Source: Scalesia atractyloides
Taxonomy: Eukaryota; Streptophyta; Magnoliopsida; Asterales; Asteraceae
Length of the DNA: 64,000 bases
Direction of reading: 5' to 3'
Assembly: GCA_947069175.1 (NCBI GenBank)
Contig: CAMTDV010000013.1
Span: 16,321,412 to 16,385,411 of the forward strand
The translations under genes were made by a program, and so were the position numbers. The notes beneath the pieces are model-generated. The model was not told where the DNA came from. It ran no database searches and was given only the letters and a program-made list of their open reading frames with translations. This document shows, one piece after another, positions 20,330 to 33,372 of the stretch. How positions within the stretch are numbered: position 1 is the stretch's first letter; each line of letters begins with the position of its first letter.

Positions 20330-21170
20330 TTAAGTTGTAATATCAGTAGGATATCAACTTATATGCCCGTTTAGGTTTTAAAATGAAACTATGCCTCGTA
20401 ATGGCATTTCGGTAATTTCATACCGTATAAAAAGGAACTTGAATATACTTAAATATTATAATCATAAGTATTCTGGAAAAATAATTTATTTATGATATAA
20501 TATCAGTAGGATATTAATTATATGTGCAATTTATCCCTTTATGACCAAACTATGCACCGAAGGGGCATTTTAGTCATTTTACACATAGTTTTATAAATTA
20601 TTTGGGATTCTGAGTTCATATCATATACCTACTGTAAAATATTTAAAACAAGTTTTAAAATCAGTAGGTATCAAGTCTTAGTCAATTAATATGGTTTAAA
20701 ACCATACTATGCGACGAAACGACGCTTATGTCGTAAAATGACGATTTATGTGATATTTTGCGAAAAATGAAGTTAAGGTCAGATTAAAATGTCTTAGATA
20801 TGTTATTTAATATAACATATCAGTAGGTAAATTTTTTCTTGAAAAGATATGATTAAAATCATTTTATAAGCCTTAAGGGCTTCATCGTCATTTACCGACA
20901 TAATACAAGGTCTTGTTCATAAACTCAGTTTATAATCTGATTTAACATCCCAAATAATCATACTTATAATATTACATCAGTAGGAAACTTATTTTCAAGT
21001 TCATTATCTTTTAAACCTTATTTTATGCAAAAAGGACATTTTAGTCAAAATGACATAATTACGGAACTTGCGCATAAACTTAGATTCTGATTATGATCGT
21101 GTAATATAACCTCAGAGGGTAAGACTACATTATATTATGATCATAATACAACTTTAGATCAGTAGCTAAC
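20330..21170 (-). repeat. About 158-bp degenerate tandem repeat, six units
   Basis: CAGTAGG (plus strand) recurs at 20344, 20504, 20662, 20821, 20978 and (as CAGTAGC) 21160: spacings 160, 158, 159, 157 and 182. Between them, related words recur: ACTATGC, a GGCATTTTAGTCA-like string and TATTATAATCATA-like strings. Units are strongly diverged. Confidence 0.7.
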
Positions 21171-21727
21171 TATTCTAAATCGGGTCAGAATCGAAAGTCA
21201 AAGCAGAAGTCAAACTTCACGACTTTCAGTTGCGAACCGACCCTAGAACTGAAATTGACGAGCCGAACATGTTCTTACATTTTCTAATAATTATTACCAA
21301 CTTTTTTAAGTGTCAAAATAGGTGTCACAACATATATAAGATCAAATTATAATTTTTCTGAAAAATGGCCTGTTTGACTTTTTAATATTCAAACTTTGAC
21401 CCGTCAATTGGTGTAGCAAACGTGATCTTCAGGAGGTGCCCTTTATGGGGATTAACACCTACCTTATTACAATCACTTAGCCATATTCGTTATGAACAAT
21501 GGCTAGACCATAACGGTCTTAACCGAAAGTTAAAGCGTTTTCCGTAAAACGCTTGACTTTTCGCTATAAAAGCCTATAAACGAAAATGCACAAGGAAGGA
21601 ACACTTACAAGAGGTTCCTAAAATGCAAGAGAACTAAGTTGGATGCTCCTTTCAGTTAGGAACTTCCAGAGGAGGGAGAAGAGTTGAAAATGAGAAAGGT
21701 GCAAGTTTAAATGGTGAACTTTGGCAC

Positions 21728-21737
21728 CTATTTATAG
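21728..21737 (-). promoter_or_regulatory. TATA box of LTR-X (unit 2)
   Basis: Minus strand CTATAAATAG; same as 8130-8139. Confidence 0.55.
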
Positions 21738-22089
21738 TTGGAGAGCTTGAAGGAGGTGATGCCAGGTGCTAAGGGGTGTAAGAGGAAGCTTACAAGTGTC
21801 CTAAAACGTGGCATATCTGCTTGAAAGTTCATAGTTTCAAAAAAATGGTTTTTGGCAATTTGTGTGGAGGCCAAGGCAATTTTCTTCAGATATAGGCCTC
21901 TCGCGCCACGCGAGAGGCACAGGCCTTGCCTCTCGTACCCCGTGTCAGTTTTCAAAGGTTGACACTTTTATCCCCTCAACTTATAAAACCCTCTAAAACA
22001 CCCTTTTTAGCATTTTTAGCCCTCCGTAGCCAATACTTGGCGTACCCGGGGTTATGCCTGGACATTGTCGAGCTCTCGGTTCGTTAAGA

Positions 22090-22445
22090 GGTCACTCAGA
22101 GGTATAAATTAACATGTTGACACTTTTAACCCTTCCATTGTCCAACTTTGATACTTTTACAGAATTGAATCCTCTCGTCCAATAAGTGGCACGCATGAGA
22201 GTTAGGACTCCGCAAAGGATCACTCAGAGGCTCATTATAAGCATGTTGACTCGGATGTCACTCAGAGGCTGGGCATGTTGACACATCAGTCACTCAGAGG
22301 TCAAGTTTAAGCATGTTGGCATATCAGCCACTCAGAGGCTCACTTTTTAGCATGTTGACGTATCAGTCACTCAGAGGCTAAGTTTATGCATGTTTACATC
22401 AGATGGTCACTCAGAGGCTCAGTTTGAGCATGTTGACACTTTTAG
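22090..22445 (-). repeat. 39-bp tandem repeat array in LTR-X (unit 2)
   Basis: Duplicate of 8490-8850: CACTCAGAGG with GCATGTTGACA at about 39-bp spacing, one base changed. Confidence 0.8.
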
Positions 22446-22527
22446 TCCTTATTAGTCTTTAATAGACTAAAAATAAAATACGACACGTGTCACTATACTA
22501 TTGGACACGATTTTACATGGTGTTACA

Positions 22528-24181
22528 TAGTCACTACTTAAACAATCATCTTATCCTCGTCGGGAAATCGGAGTCTCGCTGGAAAATTAACCGGAAGTCG
22601 TGCCATTCCTGTTCGGTATATTCTTCATTCCTTTCTTTTTATTTCATTAAACCATGCGTAGTTATCTATAAACAATAAAAGAATTGTCGATTAAATCAAC
22701 GCTACCGGGTTAAGTTCGTTCTGTCATGTTTTATAACAAAGAAGATAACCGGGAAATTGTGTTCAAAAGAATTAAAAAGTGTATTGTTACCGGGTTAGGC
22801 ACACAACCCAGTTGGATGGGTTGTGTGCACACATACCAGAAGACTAGAGTTCGAGTCCCGACTCCATCATTTGTTTTAAATCAAGGACTGAAGATTTCGA
22901 AACTGTTCATAAATGAAATTAAAATCTGATAGTTGGTCGGGCTGTGTGCACGCACGAGCGGGGAGACCCGGGTTCGAGTCGGGTATGTGTTCTGGTCGCT
23001 GCAATAACATTCTTTTTATTAAAAACAGATCATGAGACAAGGTAGTAAGTGTATAAAAGTCATTAAAATCCCATATCAACCGGGTTAGACATGCAACCCA
23101 GTTGGTCGGGCTGCGTGCACACGAACGAAAGGTCACGAGTTCGATCCTTGGCAGGGCCGGTTCTGGACGGTTTTCAATGCTTAATGTCGAAACATTTTTT
23201 TATATAACAATAATAAAACTATTAATATAGCTATAAATAATATAATTCTTTATTTAAAAAAATAGGCATATTGATTAAATATTTCAACACTCACGCAAAT
23301 CACGAATTAATTAAGAATTTAGATAACTACTTTGCGAGCGTAAGAATATTTGTTTAACTTAGTCGTCATGTGGGTATCTAGGATAAACCTTCATTCGTCT
23401 GTTATCTCAACTTCACACTTGTGCGCTATCTTCAAGAAATCTAATTTGCAACCTCTATGAGTGAATCTACAATTCCCCATTTTAATTTATTTCTACGTTT
23501 TTGGGGTGTATTATGTGTCGCTCTGTATTATTATTTTTTTATCCAATGACGTGCAATTACCAGTATGTGAATTAACGCGTTATGTGATAATTGTTGTTGC
23601 CATTTAGTGTTTTACATCCATTGTAGTCATTTCCTCATTAATGGCCGTCCGTTCCCAGTTACCTATGAGCGGAACTCGACGTCGCCTATTATACGAGATC
23701 AGCTCCGTTTGATTGAGCTTCGATCTTGCAGCACACCGCGTTACTGTGCATACTTGTACATTGTTAAGTTGCTTATTGAATGAGTTTGTTTGTGGAGATT
23801 AATAATTGACGTACGCGATATTCACGTATTTTTGTTAATGCACATTTTCATAAATAGAAGATTTAATATATTATTTTGACTAATAACAAAAGCAGGATTC
23901 ACTCGCCAACTTATGTTGACCCAAACTTTTCTTTAACACATTATACAGGTGAGCATGTTTAAAGCATGGATCATTAGGATTTTGCCTTAGACGAATAAAA
24001 ACGTTATTTGCATATTTGTTTAGAACTACATTATGATTTGTTTTAATATTGTGTTATTTGAATTTATTTTAATTAAATTGAAATATTAAATATTGAACTT
24101 TAAAAATAGAAATGTCATGAGCTTTGATGAAAACCCAATAATGCCCCGATTACCCTATCCGCTGCGGGTCAAGGTGTGACA
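22528..24181 (+). repeat. RE-B 5' LTR, partial (unit 2)
   Basis: Same as 8930-10583. tRNA-like modules at 22792-22868 and 23082-23158, and a truncated one at 22921-22990. Ends GGTGTGACA. Confidence 0.8.
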
Positions 24182-24184
24182 GAT

Positions 24185-24197
24185 TGGTATCAGAGCC
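24185..24197 (+). other. RE-B primer-binding site
   Basis: TGGTATCAGAGCC, complementary to initiator tRNA-Met, three bases after the LTR. The duplicate is at 10587-10599. Confidence 0.9.
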
Positions 24198-24417
24198 AAT
24201 GACTATAGCGATATAGGATAGGTTATTAGACCCCTTAAAGCCTATACTATAGTGAACTAGAAATTAATTGCTTATATGTTAAAATGGTTATGTTCGAGCT
24301 GATGGCATTTGTTTATTTTATCTTACATTTTAAATTTCTCTCACACACAATTTCATGCAAGACTTTAATTGCTACTTGATTGTGTGAAACATACAACGTG
24401 TTATAAAATTTTCCACT

Positions 24418-24419
<2 letters not shown>

Positions 24420-24501
<82 letters not shown>
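24420..24501. repeat. (AC)n(AT)n microsatellite, unit 2
   Basis: About 14 AC then 26 AT repeats; longer than its duplicate at 10822-10874. Confidence 0.9.
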
Positions 24502-24505
<4 letters not shown>

Positions 24506-25140
24506 TCGTTATAATGCAAGTCCCGATTCCTATTTATCTAAACATTTTCCTTCCTTCTTTTTCGAAAATTTGTGATGTTTTATTTTCAAATCTCATCAAA
24601 GTGAGTTCATACGTCGGGCATGTAGTGACTGGAAGGGTTCAAGTACCGGTAGTCGGAACATCCTATCTAGGATTGGCATTCGTATAAATCCAAAGTAACT
24701 GACCAGTTTGCCTACCTGGGGACTAACGATGAGAGTAGGAAGGACCTATTAGGCCAAAGCATGCCACACCAAACGTCGTGTGAACTAACCCCACTTTGAG
24801 CTGTTACCGTGTCCACACCAGGATACCTTCTGACTTTGTACTTCGCAACCATGTTTTACGATTTTTATTTGGGTGGTGTTTACGTTAATAGGCCAAACCA
24901 ATGTGAACCCTACAAGCCCAGTAGTCATGGGGTCCCACATGATTACATAGGCAAAGTACGGGGGACATATGGGGCCCAAACGTGAGCAAAGCCCAAGGCA
25001 TCATATGGATGCAATGGATTATATTTATCTTCTATTTTGTGGATGTTTAGTTAAATTTCTTTTAATTATTTCTAAATTTTATACGAAACCCATGACACCT
25101 ACGCGCCAAACTCACAACCTCGTTGCGTTATTTCCTGTAG

Positions 25141-26071
25141 ATGTCTTCTAGGCACCTTCGTGGAGGAAAGAGATCCGGAAAGTACGACGAACGCATGGCT
25201 GTCCAAGTAGCCAAGCAAATGGCCACCGTGATTCCAAACATTGTGATCCAAGTTCAACAAGCTCTCGCGGCGAACCACGTTAATCAGGTCAACCAATATG
25301 AACCAATGCTGCAAACCCTCCTACAAGCACCACCAAGTGCACTTACAAGCACTTCAACTCCTACGACCCTCCAAAATATGAGGGAACCGAAGGGGTCACT
25401 GCCCTCCTTCGATGGTTCGAAGAAATGGAAAGCACTTTTCTCAACTGTGACTGCCCTAACGACCGTAAGGTTTACTATGCTACTGGTCATTTCTTCCGCC
25501 TATTCACCCCTCTCTACCGCCTTATCGAGCATTATATTCGGGGTCTCCCTTCGAAGATTCAAGATTCTATGATGAGCACTGTACCTGCAACCTTGGAAGC
25601 AAAAATGGAACTAGCCACCGAGCTCACTGAAAACCACATTCGAAATGGAGATTTCGATGATGAGAAGAAGAAGAAAAAGAGTGTGAGTAGCAAAACCACG
25701 ACTGAACCCCCCAAACCAACCCAAATCGGATCTTCTTCTCGTTTCAACATCAAGAGAAAACGAAACGGGAAAAATTATGCCGTCACCCAAACCAATCAGC
25801 CGAACCCGTATAACCAACCCATCCAAGCAGCCCTAATTACCCAAGTTGCTCCTCCTACCGCACCATTTAAGAGGCAGTATTCAGGAGCTCACCCGAAGTG
25901 CAATCGATGCCAATACCACCACCTAATTGAGAACCCATGTCCCCACTGCACAGGATGTGGCTGAGGAGGCCATACAATTCAAACCTGTCGTACTCTTCAA
26001 AGACAGGCCCATAATCAGCATCAAGCCCAACCCAATAACCAAATTGTGGGCCAAGCCCCTTACCAGCCACA
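25141..26071 (+). pseudogene. gag: RE-B gag, unit 2, N-terminal part
   Basis: Same broken frame as 11512-12442: frameshift near 25330, loss of the central core after YATGH (about 25490), and TGA at about 25960. It is interrupted at 26071 by the RE-C solo LTR and resumes at 28864. The CCACA at 26067-26071 is the left target duplication. Confidence 0.85.
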
Positions 26072-28858
26072 TGTCACACCCCGACCCTCAGCGGAAATAA
26101 GAGTCGGGGCATAATTGGGTTATCACCAAAGCACATGACATTTACTATTATGTTCCATAATTAAATGAAGTCAAAGTTACATTTTTCAAACATCCAAACA
26201 TGTTCATTCAATACAAGGGAAAATAACCAAACATAACAATCCAAAAACTAAATCGTTTTATTCTTCTAATCCAGGTCCTATGTGTTCCTAGCTGCTGCTG
26301 GTTCACCTGTATCATGTGTAAAATGGGAGGTTTTGGGTCAACATAAGTTGGCGAGTGAACCTTATTAGATAAACATTTGATAATGATTTTATGGTTAGTT
26401 TATCAATAAAATATTGTGCATAATCATAAAAGAGCACATGTAAGTAATCAAACATTGGCAAATAGCAGTTACAATTATAACATACATTAACACTTGATAG
26501 CATACATGAATATACCAATATCATACGATAACTAACATAAATGAACTGTGCGATCAAGGCTCAATCAAACGGAGCCGATCGTATTGCATGAACTGGAAAT
26601 GTAAATTGAACTGTGCGCTCAAGGCTCAATCAAACGGAGCCGAACGTATTGCATGAACTGGAAATGTAAATTGAACTGTGCACTCAAGGCTCAATCAAAC
26701 GGAGCTGAGCGTATTGCATGTATTGAAATGTAAAATGAAATGACCGATCAAGGCTCAACCAAACGGAGCCGATCGTGCGGGCACGCCAAGATCAACCGCA
26801 TAATAAAATGGGGATCAAGCTCAACCTCGATGGATGGGGAGCTGCGGCCTCGGCAATTGCATGTACTGAAATAATAATTAGCATCCAATAATAACTACTT
26901 AATAGCAACAAACTAATATACATGTCATGATATGATGTATGCACACTAATTTCGTTATAATATGTAAATAAACAAGACACATGATACACCCCAAAAACGT
27001 GATTAAAACGGGGAATTTGAAAGGTTCACTCACATTGGGTGCGTTGAATTGAAGATGGTGAGATGCGCACGATTTAGACGAGCGGATCGACGGGAAATAC
27101 TAACCTAAATAATAATAGAAAAATATATTAAATGGATGGATTTTATTAAGGATTTTAATGAAATTTTTAGATATATTTTTGTGAGTTTATGGCTATTTTC
27201 TATCTTTAAAAATGTTATTTTTAAGTATTTTTAATTGATTTTTAAATTAAAATAAACAAATAAATATATAAAAAAAATATTATTTTTTTTACTGTTGACC
27301 GTTGACCGGTTCGGTCAGCGGTAAAATCCTGCGCCGGGCGGGACTCGAACCGGCGACCTTCTGTTCACGTGCACGTAGCTCTACCAACTGAGCTACGTGA
27401 CTAACCCGTTATAAACTTGGTTTTAATTATATTTATATACTTATTTGAATTAACCGAAATTTCCTTTATTTTGCAAAAACGTTTTAATTCCATGGACCGG
27501 TGCTCGGGATAGGATTCGAACGCGCGACGTGAAGTTCATTTTGCACACAGTCCACCGCTGGACTGTGTGTCTAACCCGGTTATATTCTTGATTTATATTA
27601 TGCTTAACAACTACCCGATTCAACCCGGGTTAGTTCATGATTAAAAAAAAAGGAATGTTATTACACAAGCGTGCGCGTAGCAAGGATCGAACCCGGGACG
27701 TGAATATGAAATTTGCACACAGTCCACCGCTGGACTGTGTGTCTAACCCGTTTATAATCCGGATTTTAATTACTCTTGTCTCATTATTAAGATCGTCTTC
27801 TTCATTACGATTACAGACCTTACTCATACATCGGGTTCGTGATTAATTTGATTAATAAAACATGACGACTAGCTTGAATGTACTAAACCGAACAGTTTGG
27901 GGAAAGAAGATACCGGACAGGTTGTCTTCCTCAGAGAGTCCGGCGAGAATTTGACAGCTCTGTTTTTGAACCTTCGGCCGAGAGGGTCTATCAACAGAAT
28001 TAAGGAATTAGATATGAAATTGAACTAAGGGGCATTGATTATTAGTACGTTTGAATGTGCATACCGATAACTAGCGAGTTTCCGGCAATTCCAGAATTTC
28101 TCCGGCGAACACAGAAAATCCAGCAAAGTCGTCTGTGGCTGATTTTGAGTGATGGATTAATGTTAGTAAAGTTCTAACAATTGATTGAAATCGCAAAGAA
28201 GGAATATCTTACCGGTTTGTGTTGAACACGGTTTTCCGGCGATTTCTACAGAGAATTCCGGCGAACTGTTTTAGGTGCTCAAATGATTTGAAAACGCGAC
28301 GAAAAGGAAATGGAGTGTTGTTGTGACAGTTCTGAATCGTGCAAATGATCGGAACTTGAATTAAATCAGAGTTTGATAATTTTTCGGTTTCAAAAACCGA
28401 AAATGATGAAACTTTAAGTTCATTCATTACTGACTTAATTAGAAACCGAAATACATCGGTTATAAGTTGGCCAGATGAAATCGAAATGATTTGGCGATCG
28501 GTTTGCCGATTTCCGTTATTCAGATGGCATCAACGGTTGATTTGAGTTTGCGTATAAGATCCAATTGCTCTCCTAAAGTTAACAGAAAACACTTGGTGGC
28601 GGAGTGGTTTGGGGACAGGATGATAAGTCGTTGGAATGCCTCAGCTGACCCGGGTTCGAGTCCCGGCAGCTTCAATTGTTTTTTTATTTATTTTATTTTA
28701 ACTTTTTATCAAATATAATTTTTATAGTTTAGTTTATTTATTAATTATGTAACGTTTTAACTCAAATTAATCATAAATAATTAATGTACTTTCATAACTT
28801 GGTACTTGATTACAAAACGGAGCGGGTTTTGGAGACCCGATTTTTTACAAATGTTACA
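26072..28858 (-). mobile_element. RE-C solo LTR in RE-B gag (unit 2)
   Basis: 2787 bp, TGTAACA...GGTGTGACA on the minus strand, about 99% like the RE-C 3' LTR at 12443-15235. Flanked by perfect 5-bp duplications CCACA (26067-26071 and 28859-28863). It is the product of recombination between the two LTRs of RE-C, deleting the internal part. Contains minus-strand tRNA-like modules 27331-27408, 27502-27579 and 27674-27750, and one plus-strand module at 28592-28673. Confidence 0.92.
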
Positions 28859-31800
28859 CCACATCCACTAATGCTACCACCTGCTCAAGCCTTAGCTCAG
28901 CCCTTTTACCAACCTAACTACCCCATGATGCCTCAAATGAGGGCTTGCTATAATTGCGGTGATCCAACTCATTTCCGTAACACATGCCCAGGATTGGTGA
29001 ACATCATCAGCACGCAGGCTCAAGCTAATCCTGTGAATCAAGCAAACCAAGCAATCCGCCAGCCAAGGGAAGGGCATTCAACATCAACGCCAACCAAGCC
29101 AGAGCAGATAACAATGTGGTTAACGATATGTTTCTCATTAATGGTAGCTATGCATCTATTGACACAGGCGTGGATAAGAGTTTTGTGTCCCTAGAGTTCG
29201 AGTCTATTCTTGGTCTACCTCATGTTGGGTTAGCTAAATCGTTCACAGTAGAAGTAGCTGACGGAGAACCTATTGCGTTGGATTTTGTCATCCGTGACTG
29301 CACTCTTACTCTTAACGAGCATGACTTCTCAATCGATCTCATCCCCATGAAATTGAAAAGCTTTGACGTCATCATTGGCATGGACTGTCTCAGTCAACAC
29401 CATGCCGAGGTTGTATGTTATGAAAATACATTCGAATTCCACTCATCGACGGACAAACCCTTCATATATTCGGTGAAACCCCATCCAAGGGACTTAAGTT
29501 GATGTCATGCCTACAAGCCCGAAAGTATCTTCGCAAAGACTACATGGCGTTTCTAGCCCATATTTTCAAGAAAGAAGGCAAGGAGAGGAAGCTGGAAGAT
29601 ATTTCTATCGTAAAAGATTTTCCTCAAGTTTTTCCAAACGATGTATCTGGACTTCCTCCTATGCGAGAAGTCGAATTTAGAATCGATCTTGTACCTGGTG
29701 CCACCCCAGTTGAAAAATCTCCATATCGACTGGCTCCCTCCTAAATGCAAGAACTAGCTAGTCAATTGCAAGAGCTTACGGACAAAGGATTCATTCGCCC
29801 TAGTTCATCACCTTAGGCTGCGCTGGTTCTTTTTGTCAAGAAGAAAGACGAAACTTTCCAAATGTGCATAGACTATCGGGAACTCAACAAGCTAACTATC
29901 AAGAATCGTTATCCATTACCCCGCATTGACGATCTCTTAGATCAACTGCAGGGTGCAACATGTTTCTAAAAAAATGACCTTCGTTACGGTTACCATCAGC
30001 TTAGAGTACGTGAAGAAGACATCCCAAAGACCGCATTTCGAACTCGCTACAGCCACTATGAATTCATGGTCATGCCCTTTGGATTGACCAATGCCCCAGC
30101 TGTTTCATGGATTTAATGAATAGAGTGTGCAAGCCCTATCTTGGTCGTTTTGTTATTGTGTTTATCAATGGCATTCTTATCTATTCAAAAACCAAGTCAG
30201 ATCCTGAGCGGCATCTTCGGCTCATCCTAACACTCTTGAATACCGAAAAGCTTTACGCTAAATTTTCAAAATGTGAATTCTTGTTAAAGGAAGTCCAATT
30301 CCTTGGTCATGTTGTCAACGACAAAGGAATTCACGTTGATCCAGCAAAAATCGAAGCAGTACAAGAATGGCAGGCTCCACGCACTCCTACTGAAGTCAGA
30401 TCATTCCTTGGTTTAGCAGGTTATTATCGACGCTTTATCGCTAACTTTTCCCGCATTGCCTTACCACTCACAGGCTTGACTCATAAGGGTAAACCCTTCG
30501 ATTAGGGGTCCAAGCAAGAGGAGGCTTTCCAAACTTTGAAACAGAGACTTTGTGATGCACCTGTTCTTACCCTCTCGGACAGTTGTGATGACTTTGTGGT
30601 CTTTTTTGACACATCGGGGCAGGGCTTAGGGTGTGTCTTAATGCAACGGGGTAAAGTGATAGCCTACACCTCAAGACAACTCAAAGTCCACGAATGAAAT
30701 TACACACTCGGGGCAGTCGTGTTCGCTCTGAAGATATGGAGACATTATCTCTATGGCACAAAGTGTGAGATCTACACTGACCATAAGAGTCTCCAGCATA
30801 TCTTCAACCAGAAAGAGTTAAACATGAGGCGACGACGATGGGCTGAACTTTTGAACGATTATGACTCTAAATCCGTTATCACCCAGGCAAAGCCAATATC
30901 GTAGCAGATGCTCTTAGTCGAAGAGAATATGCTAAATTCCATCCATCTTCTGTGCTCTCAAATTGAAACCAACCTTCAAAGACGCATTCGTGAAGCACAG
31001 CATACCTCTTACAGAGAATGATTTACGAGACGAATTATCCTGTGGAGCTGAAACCAAGTTAGAATCAAAATCCGATGGCATCTTTCACTATCTAAATCGT
31101 ATTTGGGTACCCGATCGTGACAATCTCCGTACGTTTTCTCATGAACGAGGCACACAAAACACGATATTCCATACACCCAGGGGCTGATAAGTTGTATCAG
31201 GATCTACGATACACTTACTGGTGGCCTGGAATGAAAAAAGAGATTGCCGTTTTTGTCTCCAAATGCCTCACCTGTTCGAAAGTTAAAGCAGAGCATCAAA
31301 GACCCTCAGGCCTACTCGTTCAACCCGAAATACCCGTCTAGAAGTGGGAAAATATAACCATGGATTTCATTATTGGGTTACCTCGCACCTCCGGTGGGCA
31401 TGATATGATTTGGTTTATCGTCAATTGCCTTACTAAATCCGCTCACTTCATCCCAATTCGCGAAGACTACAAAAATGAGAAGTTGGCTCGTATCTACATC
31501 AATGAAATTGTAAGTCGACACGGTGTTCCTTTGAGTATTATCTCGGATCGGGATGGGCACTTTACTTCACGTACGTGGCAAGCCGTACAGACAGCGTTAG
31601 GCACTCGACTAGACCTCAGCACGGCTTTTCATCCACAAACTGATGGTCAATCCGATCGCACCATACAGACTCTCGAAGACATGTTACGATCATGCGTTAT
31701 CGATTTCAAGGGAAATTGGGATGCCCATCTACCGTTAATGGAATTCTTTTACAATAACAATTATCACTCCAGCATCGGTATCACTCCTTTTGAAGCTCTA

Positions 31801-32410
31801 TACGGTCGTAAGTGCCATTCACCAGTATGTTGGCACAAAATTGGTGAAGCTATGATCAACAAACCAGAGTTAGTCCAAGAGACAACCGACAAGATCCTTC
31901 AAATCCGCAATAATCTCCTAGCAGCCCAGAGTCGTCAAAAGAGTTACTCAGACAAACAGCGAAAGCCCCTCGAATTTAGCATTGGTGATCAAGCACTTTT
32001 GAAGGTGTCACCATGGAAGGGAGTTATTCGATTCGGACAAAAAGGCAAGCTAGCACCCCGCTATGTTGGTCCTTTTAAAATACTCGAGAGAGTTGGCCCT
32101 GTAGCCTACAAGCTTGACCGACACTGAAGAACTCAGCAAGATCCACCCAACATTCAATGTTTCTAATTTGAAAAAGTGCCTTGCCGACGAGAATCTTCAC
32201 ATACCATTAGAGGATATACAGATTGATGAATCAATGCACGTTGAAGAGCGACCAATTGAAGTCATGGACTTTGGTGAAAAGCGCTTAAGACGCGCCGAAT
32301 TCCTATAGTCAGAGTTCGCTGGGAGTCATAACGTGGACCCGAGTTTACTTGGGAACGTGAAGACTCGATGCGCGAAAAGTACCCCCACCTCTTCCAAGAT
32401 AATCCTACTA
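28859..32410 (+). pseudogene. pol: RE-B gag end and pol (many stops, dead RT)
   Basis: Continues gag after the solo LTR: knuckle CYNCGDPTHFRNTC (28945-28990), protease region with DTGVD (about 29158), RT, RNase H, integrase (HPGAD, CLTCSK, MDFIIGL, ISDRDGHF, HPQTDGQS; 31117-31700), GPY/F (about 32065) and chromodomain remnants (32230-32400). Stops near 29742, 29813, 29966 and 30504, and frameshifts near 30107, 30690, 30890, 31130 and 32110 break the frame. The RT catalytic motif FIDDI reads FINGI (about 30165), so both aspartates are lost. Close to RE-C in sequence, hence the same lineage, but long inactive. Confidence 0.88.
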
Positions 32411-32733
32411 CCACTTAAATTTCGGTACGAAATTTCCAAAAGTAGGGGATACTGTAACATCCGTCGAAAAACGGGTTCTAAAACCCAAACCATTTGTAAA
32501 CAAGCTTTCGACAAATAATTATGATTGGAAAACTTATTTAATATCTTATATTTTTATATTTTTATATATATAACATTTAAGAATTCTGATATATATAAAG
32601 ATATATATATACATATATATATATAATAACATAGATATAGATACATACATAATAATAATGATATGTAATAATAATGATATGTAATAATAATGATAAATAA
32701 TAATAAATATATATATGTGTGTGTGTGTGTGTG

Positions 32734-32806
32734 CAGACCACGGGACTCGAACCCGGGTCTCACATTTAAACAACAACCAACAAACCACTCCACCACCCCT
32801 TCCAGT
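32734..32806 (-). repeat. Opposite-strand tRNA-like module in RE-B LTR
   Basis: Minus strand: GGTGGTGGAGTGGTTTG, then about 35 bases later GACCCGGGTTCGAGTCCCG. Same place and type as in the RE-A, RE-C and LTR-D LTRs. Confidence 0.55.
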
Positions 32807-33372
32807 TCCGAAGGAAACCACAACGATAATTCCTTATACGCGAACTTCAAATCTTCCATTTTCAAACTTTTGCCGTCCAAGAAACCAGCCGCATGACAAC
32901 CTAACCTTTCCAAACTTAGCTTACGCGTGATTCCATCTTTCCTTTCATAAGCTACGTGAACCTGGTCCTTATTCGATTAACCATACGTTGACCGAATCAT
33001 CTCATCAATCGTTTCTGAATAAAGCATCCGTTCCTTCCTTTTTCTTTTCAAATTTAACTTAAGTCTAGGTAAATCAAACTTCAAAAGAGAAAACACACGC
33101 TCGGTGGTAGTCACTGCGCTGAACAATCATCTTATCCTCGTCGGAAAATCGGAGTCTCGCCGGAAAATTAACCAGAAGCCGTGTCGTTCCTGTTCGGTAT
33201 ATTCTTCGTTCCTTTCTTTTTATTTCATTAAACCATGCGTAGTTATCTATAAACAATAAAAGAATTGTCGATTAAATCAACGCAACCGGGTTAAGTTCGT
33301 TCGGTCATGTTTTGTAACAAAGAAGATAACCGGGAAACTGTGTTCAAAAGAATTAAAAAGAGTATTGTTACC

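Larger units (their letters stand above)
20307..22527 (-). mobile_element. LTR-X, complete (about 2.2 kb, minus strand)
   Basis: Unclassified LTR. Minus strand starts TGTAACACC at 22527 and ends TATTACA at 20307 (TG...CA). It has U3 repeats (22090-22445), a TATA box (21728-21737), and a tandem array of about 158 bp (20330-21170) in what would be R/U5. No coding frame. The left flank is RE-C leader, the right flank is RE-B LTR, and the flanking five bases (TTCGT, TAGTC) differ. It is therefore not a simple insertion but probably a recombinant of two LTR-X copies. No internal domain is present in the window. Confidence 0.6.

Noticed and set aside
24313..24575. Frames with Ile-Tyr and Thr-His repeats on both strands
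   Set aside because: Translation of the (AC)n(AT)n microsatellite.
26072..28858. Independent new insertion of a different element
   Set aside because: Same site, same orientation and about 99% identity to the RE-C LTR in unit 1; it is the solo form of the same insertion.
32546..32913. Frames rich in Ile/Tyr/Thr-His repeats
   Set aside because: Translation of AT and TG microsatellite sequence in the RE-B LTR.
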